DNA of 64,000 nt from Lishizhenia sp965656535 (lineage in GTDB: Bacteria; Bacteroidota; Bacteroidia; Flavobacteriales_D; Crocinitomicaceae). The stretch is from NCBI GenBank assembly GCA_965656535.1, contig CBFHKX010000003.1, positions 186,001-250,000 on the forward strand, given 5' to 3'. Position numbers and translations under genes: made by a program. This document shows, one piece after another, positions 52,041 through 59,963 of the stretch. The notes beneath the pieces were generated by a model. That model saw only the letters and a list, made by a program, of their open reading frames with translations, was not told the DNA's origin and searched no databases. Each line of letters opens with the position of its first letter. Position 1 is the stretch's first letter.

Positions 52041-54128
52041 TTAGTAAGCTCCTTTAAATCTTCTAATGAACCATTCTAAGCCGAATAGCGATACTATCAG
52101 CACAAACAGCCATTTGTAATCAATAAGGTCTACATATTTCTCAGATTCGTATTTTAACGGAGCAATATCTTTTCTGTTTTGCAAAGCATTAATATAATCG
52201 TTTATTTCTGAAAGTGTAAAAAACGATGCACCGCTGTTTTCTGCGATTTGGTACAACAAGTTATGGTTGGCGCGCGTATCTAACTGTTCTAATTCTAACT
52301 TTTTAACCAAAAAATCACCCGACTTCTCTATCGATTTACCGTTGTAATTTGTTTTTGCTTTCCATTTGTATCTGCCTGGTTTCAACTCTCCCAACTCCGC
52401 AATGTAGTTTGTTTGCTGCGGAATGAAATCGTATTTAGAAAGCTTTTCCTTTTCATCCCAAACGGATAATTCAATTTTCTGAGTAACAATAGGTGCTAGA
52501 TTATCATTGTAAAAAGCTGCATTAATTATAATAGCCTGGTTAGATACAAACTGAGTAGGAAGTGTGATACGTAAATTCGACGCATCGTTTTTTAAAACGA
52601 GATACTGAGTTGTTTTTGCTACTAATTCTTCAAAAGCTATATTTTCTTTCGTTTTTGCAAATTCGGCTAATTTCCATCTCCACAGTCCTTCTCCATAAAA
52701 CACTCCGTATTTTAAATTATTTTGCTCTAAAAAGTAAAACAAAGGATCTTTTTTACTTACGTTACCCAAACGTTGAAACAACAATGTATTTACATTATTG
52801 GCGGTGGCTATTCTCCCATATTTTGTTTGAACTGGTGGAAAATAGTCAAACGATTTCTGGAGATTTTTACTCAATTCAAAAGAATTAAATTGTTCGTTTA
52901 CTTTAGCTCGTACATTATCAAACTGACGCGTGTTTTGAACAGTTAATCCAATGGGTAATTTGTTTAAAGTAGAACTAGAAGTACCAGGTGCAATAAAAAA
53001 CCAAATGGGTTTATTACTACGCAGAATTTTATCTATTTCTGTACCGTATTTGTTAGCATCTGGCTGATGTAAGACAAGTAAATCATACTGATCTAAGTTT
53101 TGCTCAATTGAATTTAAAAGCGCCGTTTCTATAGATAAATTTACATCTTTTGACAACACACTTTTCAACGCACCTAAATCTGGGTGTGGACCGTCAGAAA
53201 TAAGCAATATTTTACTTCTTGCATCTAATACCTCTACATAAACAGACCTGCTGTTGTTTAAAAAATTATATTCATTTTCTATCGGTTGAACCTCTACTGT
53301 ATATTGTTTTACTCCTATGCTTTTGGCTTCTACTAAAAATTGAACGGTTTGTACGTCAAAATTAGTGTTGGCGTATGTTATTTGTTTTTTTGCAATCTGT
53401 TTACCTCCTTCTTTTAGACTTACCGAAACCGTTTTTTTTCCAATTTTATTGGCTTCAACTGCAACTTCTATCGGAAATTTATTTCCTAAAAAGGCTATAT
53501 CATTAGCAATCACATTCTGAATAAAATGATCTGCTTTCACCAAAGTATCTCCTACTCCAATTGTATAAATGGGTGTTAATGGTATTTTACCAGCACTGTA
53601 GATAGGATTTTTACCTACATTAAAGTTTCCGTCTGTAATAAGCGTGATGACGCCTATATTTTTTTGGTAATATTTGTCTTGGATTAGTTCAAAAATAGAG
53701 GATAAATTACTTTCGGGTTCTTCAAACTCAATCGTTTTAAAACCAGCGGTATTTTTTCCATCAATAAAGTAGTTGATTACATCATACTTGTTTCCGTATA
53801 GTTGGTTAACTTTTTGTTCAAGATTAACAAGGCTATTTTTTACCTGATTACTGTCTGCATAATTTAGCATGGAGCCAGAATTATCTACTACATTTATTAG
53901 TATTGGCTTTTCTACTCTAAACTCATTGGATTGAAATAAAATACCAAGTAACAAAACACCAATTGCAAAAATACCTGCAGACCGTAAAGCAAATAATACT
54001 ATGCGAACACGATTACTTAGCTCCTTTAACCACTTCTTTTTTTGATAAAACCAGAAACTTACAACTATGCTTATGACTGCCCAAAGTGCGAGCCATCCTA
54101 AGGGAATATCTGTAATTATTTTTTCCAT
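52041..54128 (-). CDS. membrane-anchored VWA-domain protein
   Basis: This 695-residue protein has two N-terminal membrane helices (WLALWAVISIVVSFWFYQ, SAGIFAIGVLLLGILF). A von Willebrand A domain follows with the MIDAS start INVVDNSGSMLNYAD and later VITLITDGNFNVG. A long region of Ig-like and unknown domains comes next, and one C-terminal helix (WLFVLIVSLFGLEWFI) followed by RRF. The layout resembles Bacteroidota BatA-related or CARDB/VWA membrane proteins of unknown role. It lies one base after the dehydrogenase gene, so the two share a transcript. Confidence 0.82.
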   Translation of the reverse strand: MEKIITDIPLGWLALWAVISIVVSFWFYQKKKWLKELSNRVRIVLFALRSAGIFAIGVLLLGILFQSNEFRVEKPILINVVDNSGSMLNYADSNQVKNSLVNLEQKVNQLYGNKYDVINYFIDGKNTAGFKTIEFEEPESNLSSIFELIQDKYYQKNIGVITLITDGNFNVGKNPIYSAGKIPLTPIYTIGVGDTLVKADHFIQNVIANDIAFLGNKFPIEVAVEANKIGKKTVSVSLKEGGKQIAKKQITYANTNFDVQTVQFLVEAKSIGVKQYTVEVQPIENEYNFLNNSRSVYVEVLDARSKILLISDGPHPDLGALKSVLSKDVNLSIETALLNSIEQNLDQYDLLVLHQPDANKYGTEIDKILRSNKPIWFFIAPGTSSSTLNKLPIGLTVQNTRQFDNVRAKVNEQFNSFELSKNLQKSFDYFPPVQTKYGRIATANNVNTLLFQRLGNVSKKDPLFYFLEQNNLKYGVFYGEGLWRWKLAEFAKTKENIAFEELVAKTTQYLVLKNDASNLRITLPTQFVSNQAIIINAAFYNDNLAPIVTQKIELSVWDEKEKLSKYDFIPQQTNYIAELGELKPGRYKWKAKTNYNGKSIEKSGDFLVKKLELEQLDTRANHNLLYQIAENSGASFFTLSEINDYINALQNRKDIAPLKYESEKYVDLIDYKWLFVLIVSLFGLEWFIRRFKGAY

Positions 54129-54129
54129 C

Positions 54130-55341
54130 CTATTCTAGTCCTTCTATGTAGGCCTGAAGATAAGAGAAATACTCGGATAACTTTCCATCTTTGGTAGTTT
54201 CTGAACCTCTAGCAATAATCTCTGTTTCATCATCGATTAATAAAGCAGGAAAGATGTGTTTAATTAATTCACTACCGAAATCTTCAGATGCGTCTCTCGG
54301 TAATTCGCAAGGTAAATTATCTACAGCCATTACAGCGATAGTATTTTCTGCTTTGTAATCGTCTTCTTTCTCTGTTAGAGGATTATAACCATATATAGGA
54401 TCTGCAATAGTTGAAGGTCGGATCGTTGAGGCAACTGGACCGTCAATATCGCAAGAAATATCTGCAACAACAGTAGTTTTTATGTTGTTCTTTTTTATGT
54501 CTTCTCTCGTAAAAAGAAAAGGTGCACTGTTATCGTAATAGTGACAAGCAATGTACATATCTGCAACAGTTAGGTAATTTGGAAAAATACTTTTGTGTCC
54601 TTCTCCCGAAGCATAAAATGCCTTTTTATCAAACGGTGCTCGGTCTACACGTGCATAGTAATCTTCTACATTTAGTTGCGCATAAACAGGTTTGTTGTAG
54701 GTTTGACTTAAAAATTCTTCTGGCGAAACTTCCATAATAGGTAGTAAATCTATTATTTCTCTTGCACCATGACCTACTCTACCAAAACCGGTTAAAACCA
54801 CTTTGAAATTTTCTGGCAACTTAACTTTAGCAAGCTCAGATTCCATTTCTTTTCTGTCAAAACACTGATGCGCTGCCTTCAGGTTATATAAATCGTGCTT
54901 TAATCCAAATGTTCTAAATCCATTGTAAGCACCAACAATACCGGCATATCTACCGAAACCAATTAAGCGTGCTCCATTTTGCTTAGTGAGTACTTCGTAG
55001 TCTGTAAGTTGAATTTTTTTAGCTAGAATTGCGTTTAACAGATCTCTGTTATACGGCTGTTTTTTAAAGGTATGCGAAAAGAAAAAGAAGTGCTTGTTTG
55101 GAATTAAGTCTTCTATATTTACTTCTTTCACACCCAAAATTACATCACAAGAAGAAAGGTCTTCATTAACTGTAATGTTCAGGTCAGTATAATCTTCATC
55201 TTTAAACGCTCTAATCGGACTAGGTTGTACAACAATTTCTGTTCCTTCAAACTTCTTAATTACCTCTACACACTGCTTTGGCGTGAGAGGAACTCTCTTG
55301 TCTGGGGGTACTTTCCCTTCTCTTAAAATCCCAATCTTCAT
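54130..55341 (-). CDS. AlaDH/PNT-type NAD(P)-dependent dehydrogenase (saccharopine/alanine dehydrogenase-like)
   Basis: This 403-residue protein starts with the AlaDH/PNT N-terminal domain (MKIGILREGKVPPDKRVPLT, HTFKKQPYNRDLL). A Rossmann segment follows (FKVVLTGFGRVGHGAREIIDLL near 180), then a C-terminal catalytic region (TTVVADISCDIDGPVASTIR). It is closest in pattern to LYS1-like saccharopine dehydrogenases and is usually annotated only as an NAD(P)-dependent oxidoreductase. The promoter box TACTTTTG at 55367-55360 is overlapped by an 18-base perfect palindrome, so the gene is probably repressed by a dimeric regulator. Confidence 0.82.
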   Translation of the reverse strand: MKIGILREGKVPPDKRVPLTPKQCVEVIKKFEGTEIVVQPSPIRAFKDEDYTDLNITVNEDLSSCDVILGVKEVNIEDLIPNKHFFFFSHTFKKQPYNRDLLNAILAKKIQLTDYEVLTKQNGARLIGFGRYAGIVGAYNGFRTFGLKHDLYNLKAAHQCFDRKEMESELAKVKLPENFKVVLTGFGRVGHGAREIIDLLPIMEVSPEEFLSQTYNKPVYAQLNVEDYYARVDRAPFDKKAFYASGEGHKSIFPNYLTVADMYIACHYYDNSAPFLFTREDIKKNNIKTTVVADISCDIDGPVASTIRPSTIADPIYGYNPLTEKEDDYKAENTIAVMAVDNLPCELPRDASEDFGSELIKHIFPALLIDDETEIIARGSETTKDGKLSEYFSYLQAYIEGLE

Positions 55342-55359
55342 AACTAATCAATTTCAATG

Positions 55360-55383
55360 CAAAAGTATCAATTTAAATTGATA
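55360..55383 (-). promoter_or_regulatory. promoter box overlapped by an 18-base perfect palindrome
   Basis: TACTTTTG on the minus strand (55367-55360) precedes the dehydrogenase ATG by 18 bases. TATCAATTTAAATTGATA (55366-55383) is perfectly self-inverse and overlaps the box by two bases, as a repressor site would. Confidence 0.55.
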
Positions 55384-55618
55384 TTTAAATACCGAAAAAA
55401 GGGTAGTTAAAGACCGACGAGTATATTTGATTTTAAGGTAACTGACCTTTTCAATAATTGCACCTCGTTAAGCTATTTTTCTAAGTCAAGTTACATGGAA
55501 AATATAACTTTATACCGCTGAAAACTGATTATTGTTTCTCGCGCTTTTTTTTGCGTTGGTAAGTGAAATAAATAGCTATGAAAAATAATTACTTTTTGAT
55601 TAAACATCAAAACCCTTA

Positions 55619-55918
55619 TTAATTGTTGTGTGCAGGCCTTTTTCCTAATTGAATTTTTCCTTTTTTATAGCTTTTCAATTTATACATAAACGGTGACACT
55701 CCGCCAACACACCATTCTCCATTGAAATAATGGAAATCTAAGTATTCTCCTAAACGATATTGGTTATCTCTCGTCTTACTTCTATTAATCCGTTTTATTC
55801 TTAATCTATCGTTTTCTTTTGGTTCGTATTCAAAATCAAAAAGATTTTCTGAATTTAATTGTGTGACAATAAATTCAGGTGCTAAATCGTCAAGTTGTTC
55901 AGTTGGAAGCATAGTCAT
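55619..55918 (-). CDS. small hypothetical protein in cassette-like unit
   Basis: This 99-residue protein starts at ATG 55918; a TTG eight codons upstream is possible. It is soluble, strand-rich and basic (FEYEPKENDRLRIKRINRSK, LGEYLDFHYFNGEWCVGGVS) and ends in GKRPAHNN. The stop codon lies within the AACAAT sequence that resembles a cassette-boundary motif. No family is recognised. It is the last of three co-oriented genes in the accessory region and may be the distal member of the defence-like set. Confidence 0.5.
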   Translation of the reverse strand: MTMLPTEQLDDLAPEFIVTQLNSENLFDFEYEPKENDRLRIKRINRSKTRDNQYRLGEYLDFHYFNGEWCVGGVSPFMYKLKSYKKGKIQLGKRPAHNN

Positions 55919-56060
55919 TCCTATTATTCCACTTCTTTCCAAATCTATAACTCTATCAAGTATCCAAATATAGTTGTAATCATTTGTTGTCTCATTTAAG
56001 TCTAAATTTCAGAACAACTACAAAACTTTATTGTCTTTACTTCTTTACACATTTTTTCTG

Positions 56061-56140
56061 TTTATAGTTTGTGTGCAATAGTTGGGTATGGTGTCGTAGC
56101 ATTCAGTAAGGCGCTATTGCTTATAGGTTTTGTTAGCTGC
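56061..56140. repeat. cassette-boundary-like imperfect palindrome
   Basis: GCAATAG (56075-56081) and CTATTGC (56114-56120) flank a 32-base spacer, followed by TTATAGG and GTTAGCTGC (56132-56140). The AIPR stop codon (56133-56135) lies inside GTTAGCTGC. The layout recalls integron attC sites, but the core deviates from GTTRRRY. Confidence 0.5.
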
Positions 56141-57851
56141 TGTATTTTTCATTTACCTTGTTCAATAGATACTCAGTAAACTCTTTGGATTTCGCAATGT
56201 TGATTAAGTTGGAATTAGGGTTTTCAGCTAAATATTCGTCAATAGAAGTATTAAGCATACCTATTGATTCTTCAAAAATAGTATCGTCAATTTCTTCAAT
56301 GTTGATTTGTGCAATTTCAGAAAGACCTACCTTTCTTTTTTCCATTAATACTTTCGTTAGTAAGCAACCTAAATGAAGCTTGAAATTTGAAGTTTTGTTT
56401 TTCTCGTTTGAGTCATCATGTTTAAGCCAAAAGTTATGCCCTTTCTTATAAATTAAACAGCATCTTAAATACACATTAAAGTCTTTGTCTGGGTTAAATA
56501 TCTTATTGTATGAAGCTTCTGACTTGAGCAGAGAGGTAGGTCTTGATCTTGCAGTGTGTGGATCATCATAAGCAATAGACTGAATAGCCTGAGCGGTTAA
56601 TTGAATACTAAATATTTTTGTTGCTGGTTTACCTTGGTTTTTATAATAATTCTTTCGTCTGTCATAATAATAGCCTTCATTAAGAAAGAATAACTCTAGA
56701 TTTCTTTGAATTGGTTCAGTCGCTCTTAAAAGAGTCGCTGAAACAGGGTTTTGGCTATTGGTACATGCAATAATATGATCTGTTGTCTCTTTATTATTAT
56801 TAATAATAACTTTAACTAACACTGATCTATTATCATCAGCATTTTCGTTGTGACTATTAAAAATAGAATATGAAGTTTGTAATCCATTTACAATCTGAAT
56901 ATTCTCGATTGATAATTTTTTCCCTACCTCTTTTGGTTCTTCCGCTATAATTGTAATACCGTTATTTAACCACCAAAAATCCTCAACAGAAGGGTTTTCA
57001 ATTGTTGATTTTATTTTTTTGTTTACATCTACCAAGCCTTGGAAATGACGAATATTACTCTCAAATAGATCATCCCTAATATCTCCATTTTCTGATTTTA
57101 GGAACTGCTTGTAATTAGCCAATTTAACGGTTCCAATATATCCTATGCCGTTTTCTTCAAATTCGGTTGATAGCGGTCTGTCTTTAAATTCAATTGAAAG
57201 TCTATTTGACTTTTGCTTTTGATAAAAAGCCAATAATTCAGTACAGCTATATGTTGAGAAGCTAACAGATTGGCTTGAAATACAGTCTTTAGTCAATTGA
57301 AGTAATTGATCAACCTTTAGATTGAAAACATCATTTACTACTATCTCTGCTGCATTACAAGTATATACATAGTCGATTGAAATGTTGCCACCGCTAATTG
57401 CTGTTTTTTTCCATACTTCTATTAAAAGTAAAGCTTGAGAAACCAAGTCCGAATTAAATCTACTTAAAAGTGCTGTTTCATTTTTTTCAAGATCTAATAA
57501 AACAGGAATGGTTGTAATTAGCTTATCTACAGGAACTTCTTTGAAGGAATTTTCTTTTTTACACTGAGTGATTATGAACTTTGCTTCAGTCTTATTTGAA
57601 AACGAAAAATTTTCTAAGTCATCAATATTCTCAACAAACTCTTCATCTATAAAAACCATTAAAGAATCTATACCACCATCATTTCCTCCATCAACGACAG
57701 CAGAAAGAATGTTTTCATAAGTAATATTTCTATCCTTATGAATTTGGGTTAATGAGAAAACTTCAAATGTTTCACTTTCAGTTAAGTCAATTTCATTTGC
57801 TTCTTTAAAGGCTTTTATGCAGCCTTCTAATATTATTTTATTATTACTCAT
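56133..57851 (-). CDS. AIPR-family abortive-infection protein with nuclease-like N-terminus
   Basis: This 572-residue soluble protein has an AIPR domain at about 230-520: EFWWLNNGITIIAE (from VEDFWWLNNGITIIAE), IQIVNGLQTSYSIF, VLVKVII, CTNSQNPVSATLLRATEPIQ and YYYDRRKNYYKNQGKP. The family is named for abortive phage resistance. The first 130 residues show GGNDGGIDSLMVFIDEE (Asp62) and FIITQCKKE (Gln96, Lys98), a D...QxK arrangement as in Mrr-like PD-(D/E)XK nucleases. The stop codon is inside the boundary palindrome. It is preceded by an HsdR_N-type nuclease gene on the same strand. Confidence 0.85.
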   Translation of the reverse strand: MSNNKIILEGCIKAFKEANEIDLTESETFEVFSLTQIHKDRNITYENILSAVVDGGNDGGIDSLMVFIDEEFVENIDDLENFSFSNKTEAKFIITQCKKENSFKEVPVDKLITTIPVLLDLEKNETALLSRFNSDLVSQALLLIEVWKKTAISGGNISIDYVYTCNAAEIVVNDVFNLKVDQLLQLTKDCISSQSVSFSTYSCTELLAFYQKQKSNRLSIEFKDRPLSTEFEENGIGYIGTVKLANYKQFLKSENGDIRDDLFESNIRHFQGLVDVNKKIKSTIENPSVEDFWWLNNGITIIAEEPKEVGKKLSIENIQIVNGLQTSYSIFNSHNENADDNRSVLVKVIINNNKETTDHIIACTNSQNPVSATLLRATEPIQRNLELFFLNEGYYYDRRKNYYKNQGKPATKIFSIQLTAQAIQSIAYDDPHTARSRPTSLLKSEASYNKIFNPDKDFNVYLRCCLIYKKGHNFWLKHDDSNEKNKTSNFKLHLGCLLTKVLMEKRKVGLSEIAQINIEEIDDTIFEESIGMLNTSIDEYLAENPNSNLINIAKSKEFTEYLLNKVNEKYSS

Positions 57852-58006
57852 CTTTTTTCTTGTTGCAGCTTACGGTCTCGAATATGAGTAGTTGCGTGGG
57901 TTAGCACTTAACCTTGCAAGTATACAACAAACTGAAAATCCTCGCGGATTTTCAGAGGTAGGCGAAAACAAGCAATTACTTATAGCGATTATTGTAAACA
58001 GTTTTT
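57852..58006. repeat. cassette-boundary-like spacer with a strong hairpin
   Basis: CTGAAAATCC (57932-57941) and GGATTTTCAG (57946-57955) form a perfect 10-base-pair stem with loop TCGC. Around it are GGGTTAGCACTTAACC and CTTATAGCGATTATTGTAAA. I recall very similar spacers in other Flavobacteria between small accessory genes; that recollection is unverified. Confidence 0.55.
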
Positions 58007-59062
58007 TTATTCGTTATCGTAAAATTCTATCGTATTCAAGAGTTGTTTTTCGAAGCGATAAATATCATCTACGGATTCGATTTTTTCTTTTGATTCGTTT
58101 TTGTATTGGTCAAACAGACTTAAGTACTTTACTCCACCATTTAAATGAAGTCGGCAAATCGGTTTTCTGTTGGTGTCGTCCAATAAAATACCGAAATAGG
58201 ATTGAGTGTCTCGGTGAACAATTCTCTCTTTTCCGATTTTTCTCCGCAAAATTGCAACAACAATTTGATATCCTTCCATTTCTTCTTCAGTAGTTTCAAT
58301 CTTACTTTTTGGTTGTTCCTCAACATGTTCTTCCGCTTTTTGTTTTTCTTGTTCTTTGTTCAATGCGGAATTCAATCTGTCATTTACTTTTTCGCTGATT
58401 ATTTGGTTAAACGCCTTATTTACGATTTCTGTAAATTCCTCCATTACTTTTGAAGTTAAACGTCCGCTATAAGCTTTATTTGCAAATAACTTTACAAAAT
58501 CTTGAGAAGGTTCCGCAATTTCTTGGTCAATCAGAGTTTTTATTTCTCGAGTATATTTTAAATTACTTGCATTATCTACAATTGAAGAAATATCAAATTT
58601 TGACTTATGGAATTTTTCAATTTCCTTAACAGTACTTTCTTTTAGTTTAGTAATGTCAAATTCGAAAAATGGTTTTTCGTCCATTTTATTGGTTTCTTCC
58701 AAATCCGTGTAAAATCTGTATTGTATTCCGTTTGTCAAAAGTGCGAAACGAGTTTTTGTAACGTGGAAATATCTAAAAAGTTGAGAGTTATGAACGTCTA
58801 AATTTTGTTTCCAATGTTTGCACTCAATTATTAAAATTGGATTTCCATTTTGAAATATAGCATAATCAACTTTTTCTCCCTTTTTTAATCCTAAATCAGC
58901 TGTGAATTCAGGCACAACTTCTGTCGGATTGAAAGTGTCATATCCTAAAATGTTAATGAAAGGAAGTGTGAAAGCGTGTTTTGTCGATTCTTCAGTATCG
59001 ATTTTGTCTTTAAGTTGGTCGACTTTTTCAGAAAGTCCTTTTAGTTGGCTGTGTAATTCCAT
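58007..59062 (-). CDS. stand-alone HsdR_N-type restriction nuclease-like protein
   Basis: This is a 351-residue protein. After a short coiled coil (SQLKGLSEKVDQLKDKIDTE) comes an HsdR N-terminal/PD-(D/E)XK domain: FINILGYDTFNPTEVVPEFT, EKVDYAIFQNGNPILIIECK with Asp66, Glu80 and Lys82, then RYFHVTKTRFALLTNGIQYRF (in part). A helical linker and a C-terminal alpha/beta domain (GYQIVVAILRRKIGKERIVH) that I cannot name follow. There is no helicase or methylase in the window, so it is not a normal type I R subunit. A phage-defence nuclease role is inference. Confidence 0.8.
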   Translation of the reverse strand: MELHSQLKGLSEKVDQLKDKIDTEESTKHAFTLPFINILGYDTFNPTEVVPEFTADLGLKKGEKVDYAIFQNGNPILIIECKHWKQNLDVHNSQLFRYFHVTKTRFALLTNGIQYRFYTDLEETNKMDEKPFFEFDITKLKESTVKEIEKFHKSKFDISSIVDNASNLKYTREIKTLIDQEIAEPSQDFVKLFANKAYSGRLTSKVMEEFTEIVNKAFNQIISEKVNDRLNSALNKEQEKQKAEEHVEEQPKSKIETTEEEMEGYQIVVAILRRKIGKERIVHRDTQSYFGILLDDTNRKPICRLHLNGGVKYLSLFDQYKNESKEKIESVDDIYRFEKQLLNTIEFYDNE

Positions 59063-59335
59063 ATTTTTTATTTTATATTCTTTGTTTAGTCAAAATTGTT
59101 TAAACAACGGTGTAGACATATCTATACTGTTTTCATTATTCAATTTCCTTAGTAAAATGAAAAACATCGAAGATATTTAGCTTTTAACACCTTATTATTT
59201 ACAGTTAGTCGATAATTTCATTGCTTAAATATACTATTTATTTAAAATTCTGTGCAAGTATTTGTAAAAACGTATTTGAGTAGTTGATATAGAAGATTTG
59301 AATTGATTTCTATTTTCTTACTTAGAATTTATTTC

Positions 59336-59466
59336 TACCCCTGATAGAAACGGCAGCTTTGTTGCTTTTAAATTTTAAGGATACTTGGGTTTTGGGTTGC
59401 GACTTTAGAAGCTAACCGAAACACTAGAAACCTTTAAGTTAAAGGTAATGAACTATAGTGGATAGC
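59336..59466 (+). repeat. repeat element, copy B
   Basis: Inverted partner of 34493-34622: the first 34 bases are identical and the last 22 differ at one position. Here a CCTTT/AAAGG hairpin and a CTAT/ATAG hairpin are visible near the 3' end. Confidence 0.75.
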
Positions 59467-59469
59467 AGG

Positions 59470-59487
59470 CCCCGATAAGTATCGGGG
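59470..59487. repeat. hairpin CCCCGATA/TATCGGGG
   Basis: An 8-base inverted repeat with only AG between the arms, directly after repeat copy B. Confidence 0.7.
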
Positions 59488-59529
59488 AAGGTTTTGAATA
59501 AAGGTATTTATTATAAATTAGAAGTATCT

Positions 59530-59560
59530 GTTACTTTTTTGCATTGCCCAAAAAAGTAAC
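59530..59560. repeat. 12-base inverted repeat GTTACTTTTTTG/CAAAAAAGTAAC
   Basis: Perfect 12-base arms flank CATTGCC. The surrounding GTATCTG...GCCCAAAAAAG recurs in decayed form at about 59887-59918, so this is a repeated intergenic element. Confidence 0.7.
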
Positions 59561-59963
59561 CAAAAAACGCTAGGCTTAATTTTGATTATTGAAAATCTAC
59601 GCTGCATTTCAGGTTTATCATGGAAATAAATAAACGTCTTTAGCAGTTTCGCTTTCAGCTCAACTGAAGACTGTATGGCTCCATGAACACTCTTTCATCG
59701 CAGCTTATTTTCTACTGCTCAAAATGAGGCCAATAAAGTTCAATGAAACTGATTTGGTATTATATTTTGGCGAGTTCATTCTTGCAAAAACACATCAGAA
59801 TTGAGACTCCTTATTTTCGTTCTTTTTTTGAAGAAGCAAAGAAGGACAAAGAGAATTAATTTCGATTCAAGATAAGTATCTGTCACTTTTCTATAGTGCC
59901 CAAAAAAGCCTGTCTGCTTTTAACTATCTTTAGAATGGTTGATTTTCAACTATTAAAACCTAT

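Larger units (their letters stand above)
59063..59963. other. 901-base non-coding interval rich in repeats
   Basis: No credible coding frame. It holds a TTGTTTAAACAA palindrome (59096-59107) before the HsdR_N gene, repeat copy B (59336-59466), two strong hairpins (59470-59487 and 59530-59560) and a decayed second copy of the latter near 59887-59918. I recognise nothing in 59589-59870. Confidence 0.65.

Noticed and set aside
56061..56140. A canonical integron attC site.
   Set aside because: The core reads GTTAGCT, not GTTRRRY, and no integrase gene is in the window; kept only as a cassette-boundary-like repeat.
57932..57955. Rho-independent terminator.
   Set aside because: The hairpin is perfect but has no T-run on either strand.
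59589..59870. Remnant of a transposase gene between the hairpins.
   Set aside because: No frame longer than a few dozen codons and no transposase motif could be read there.
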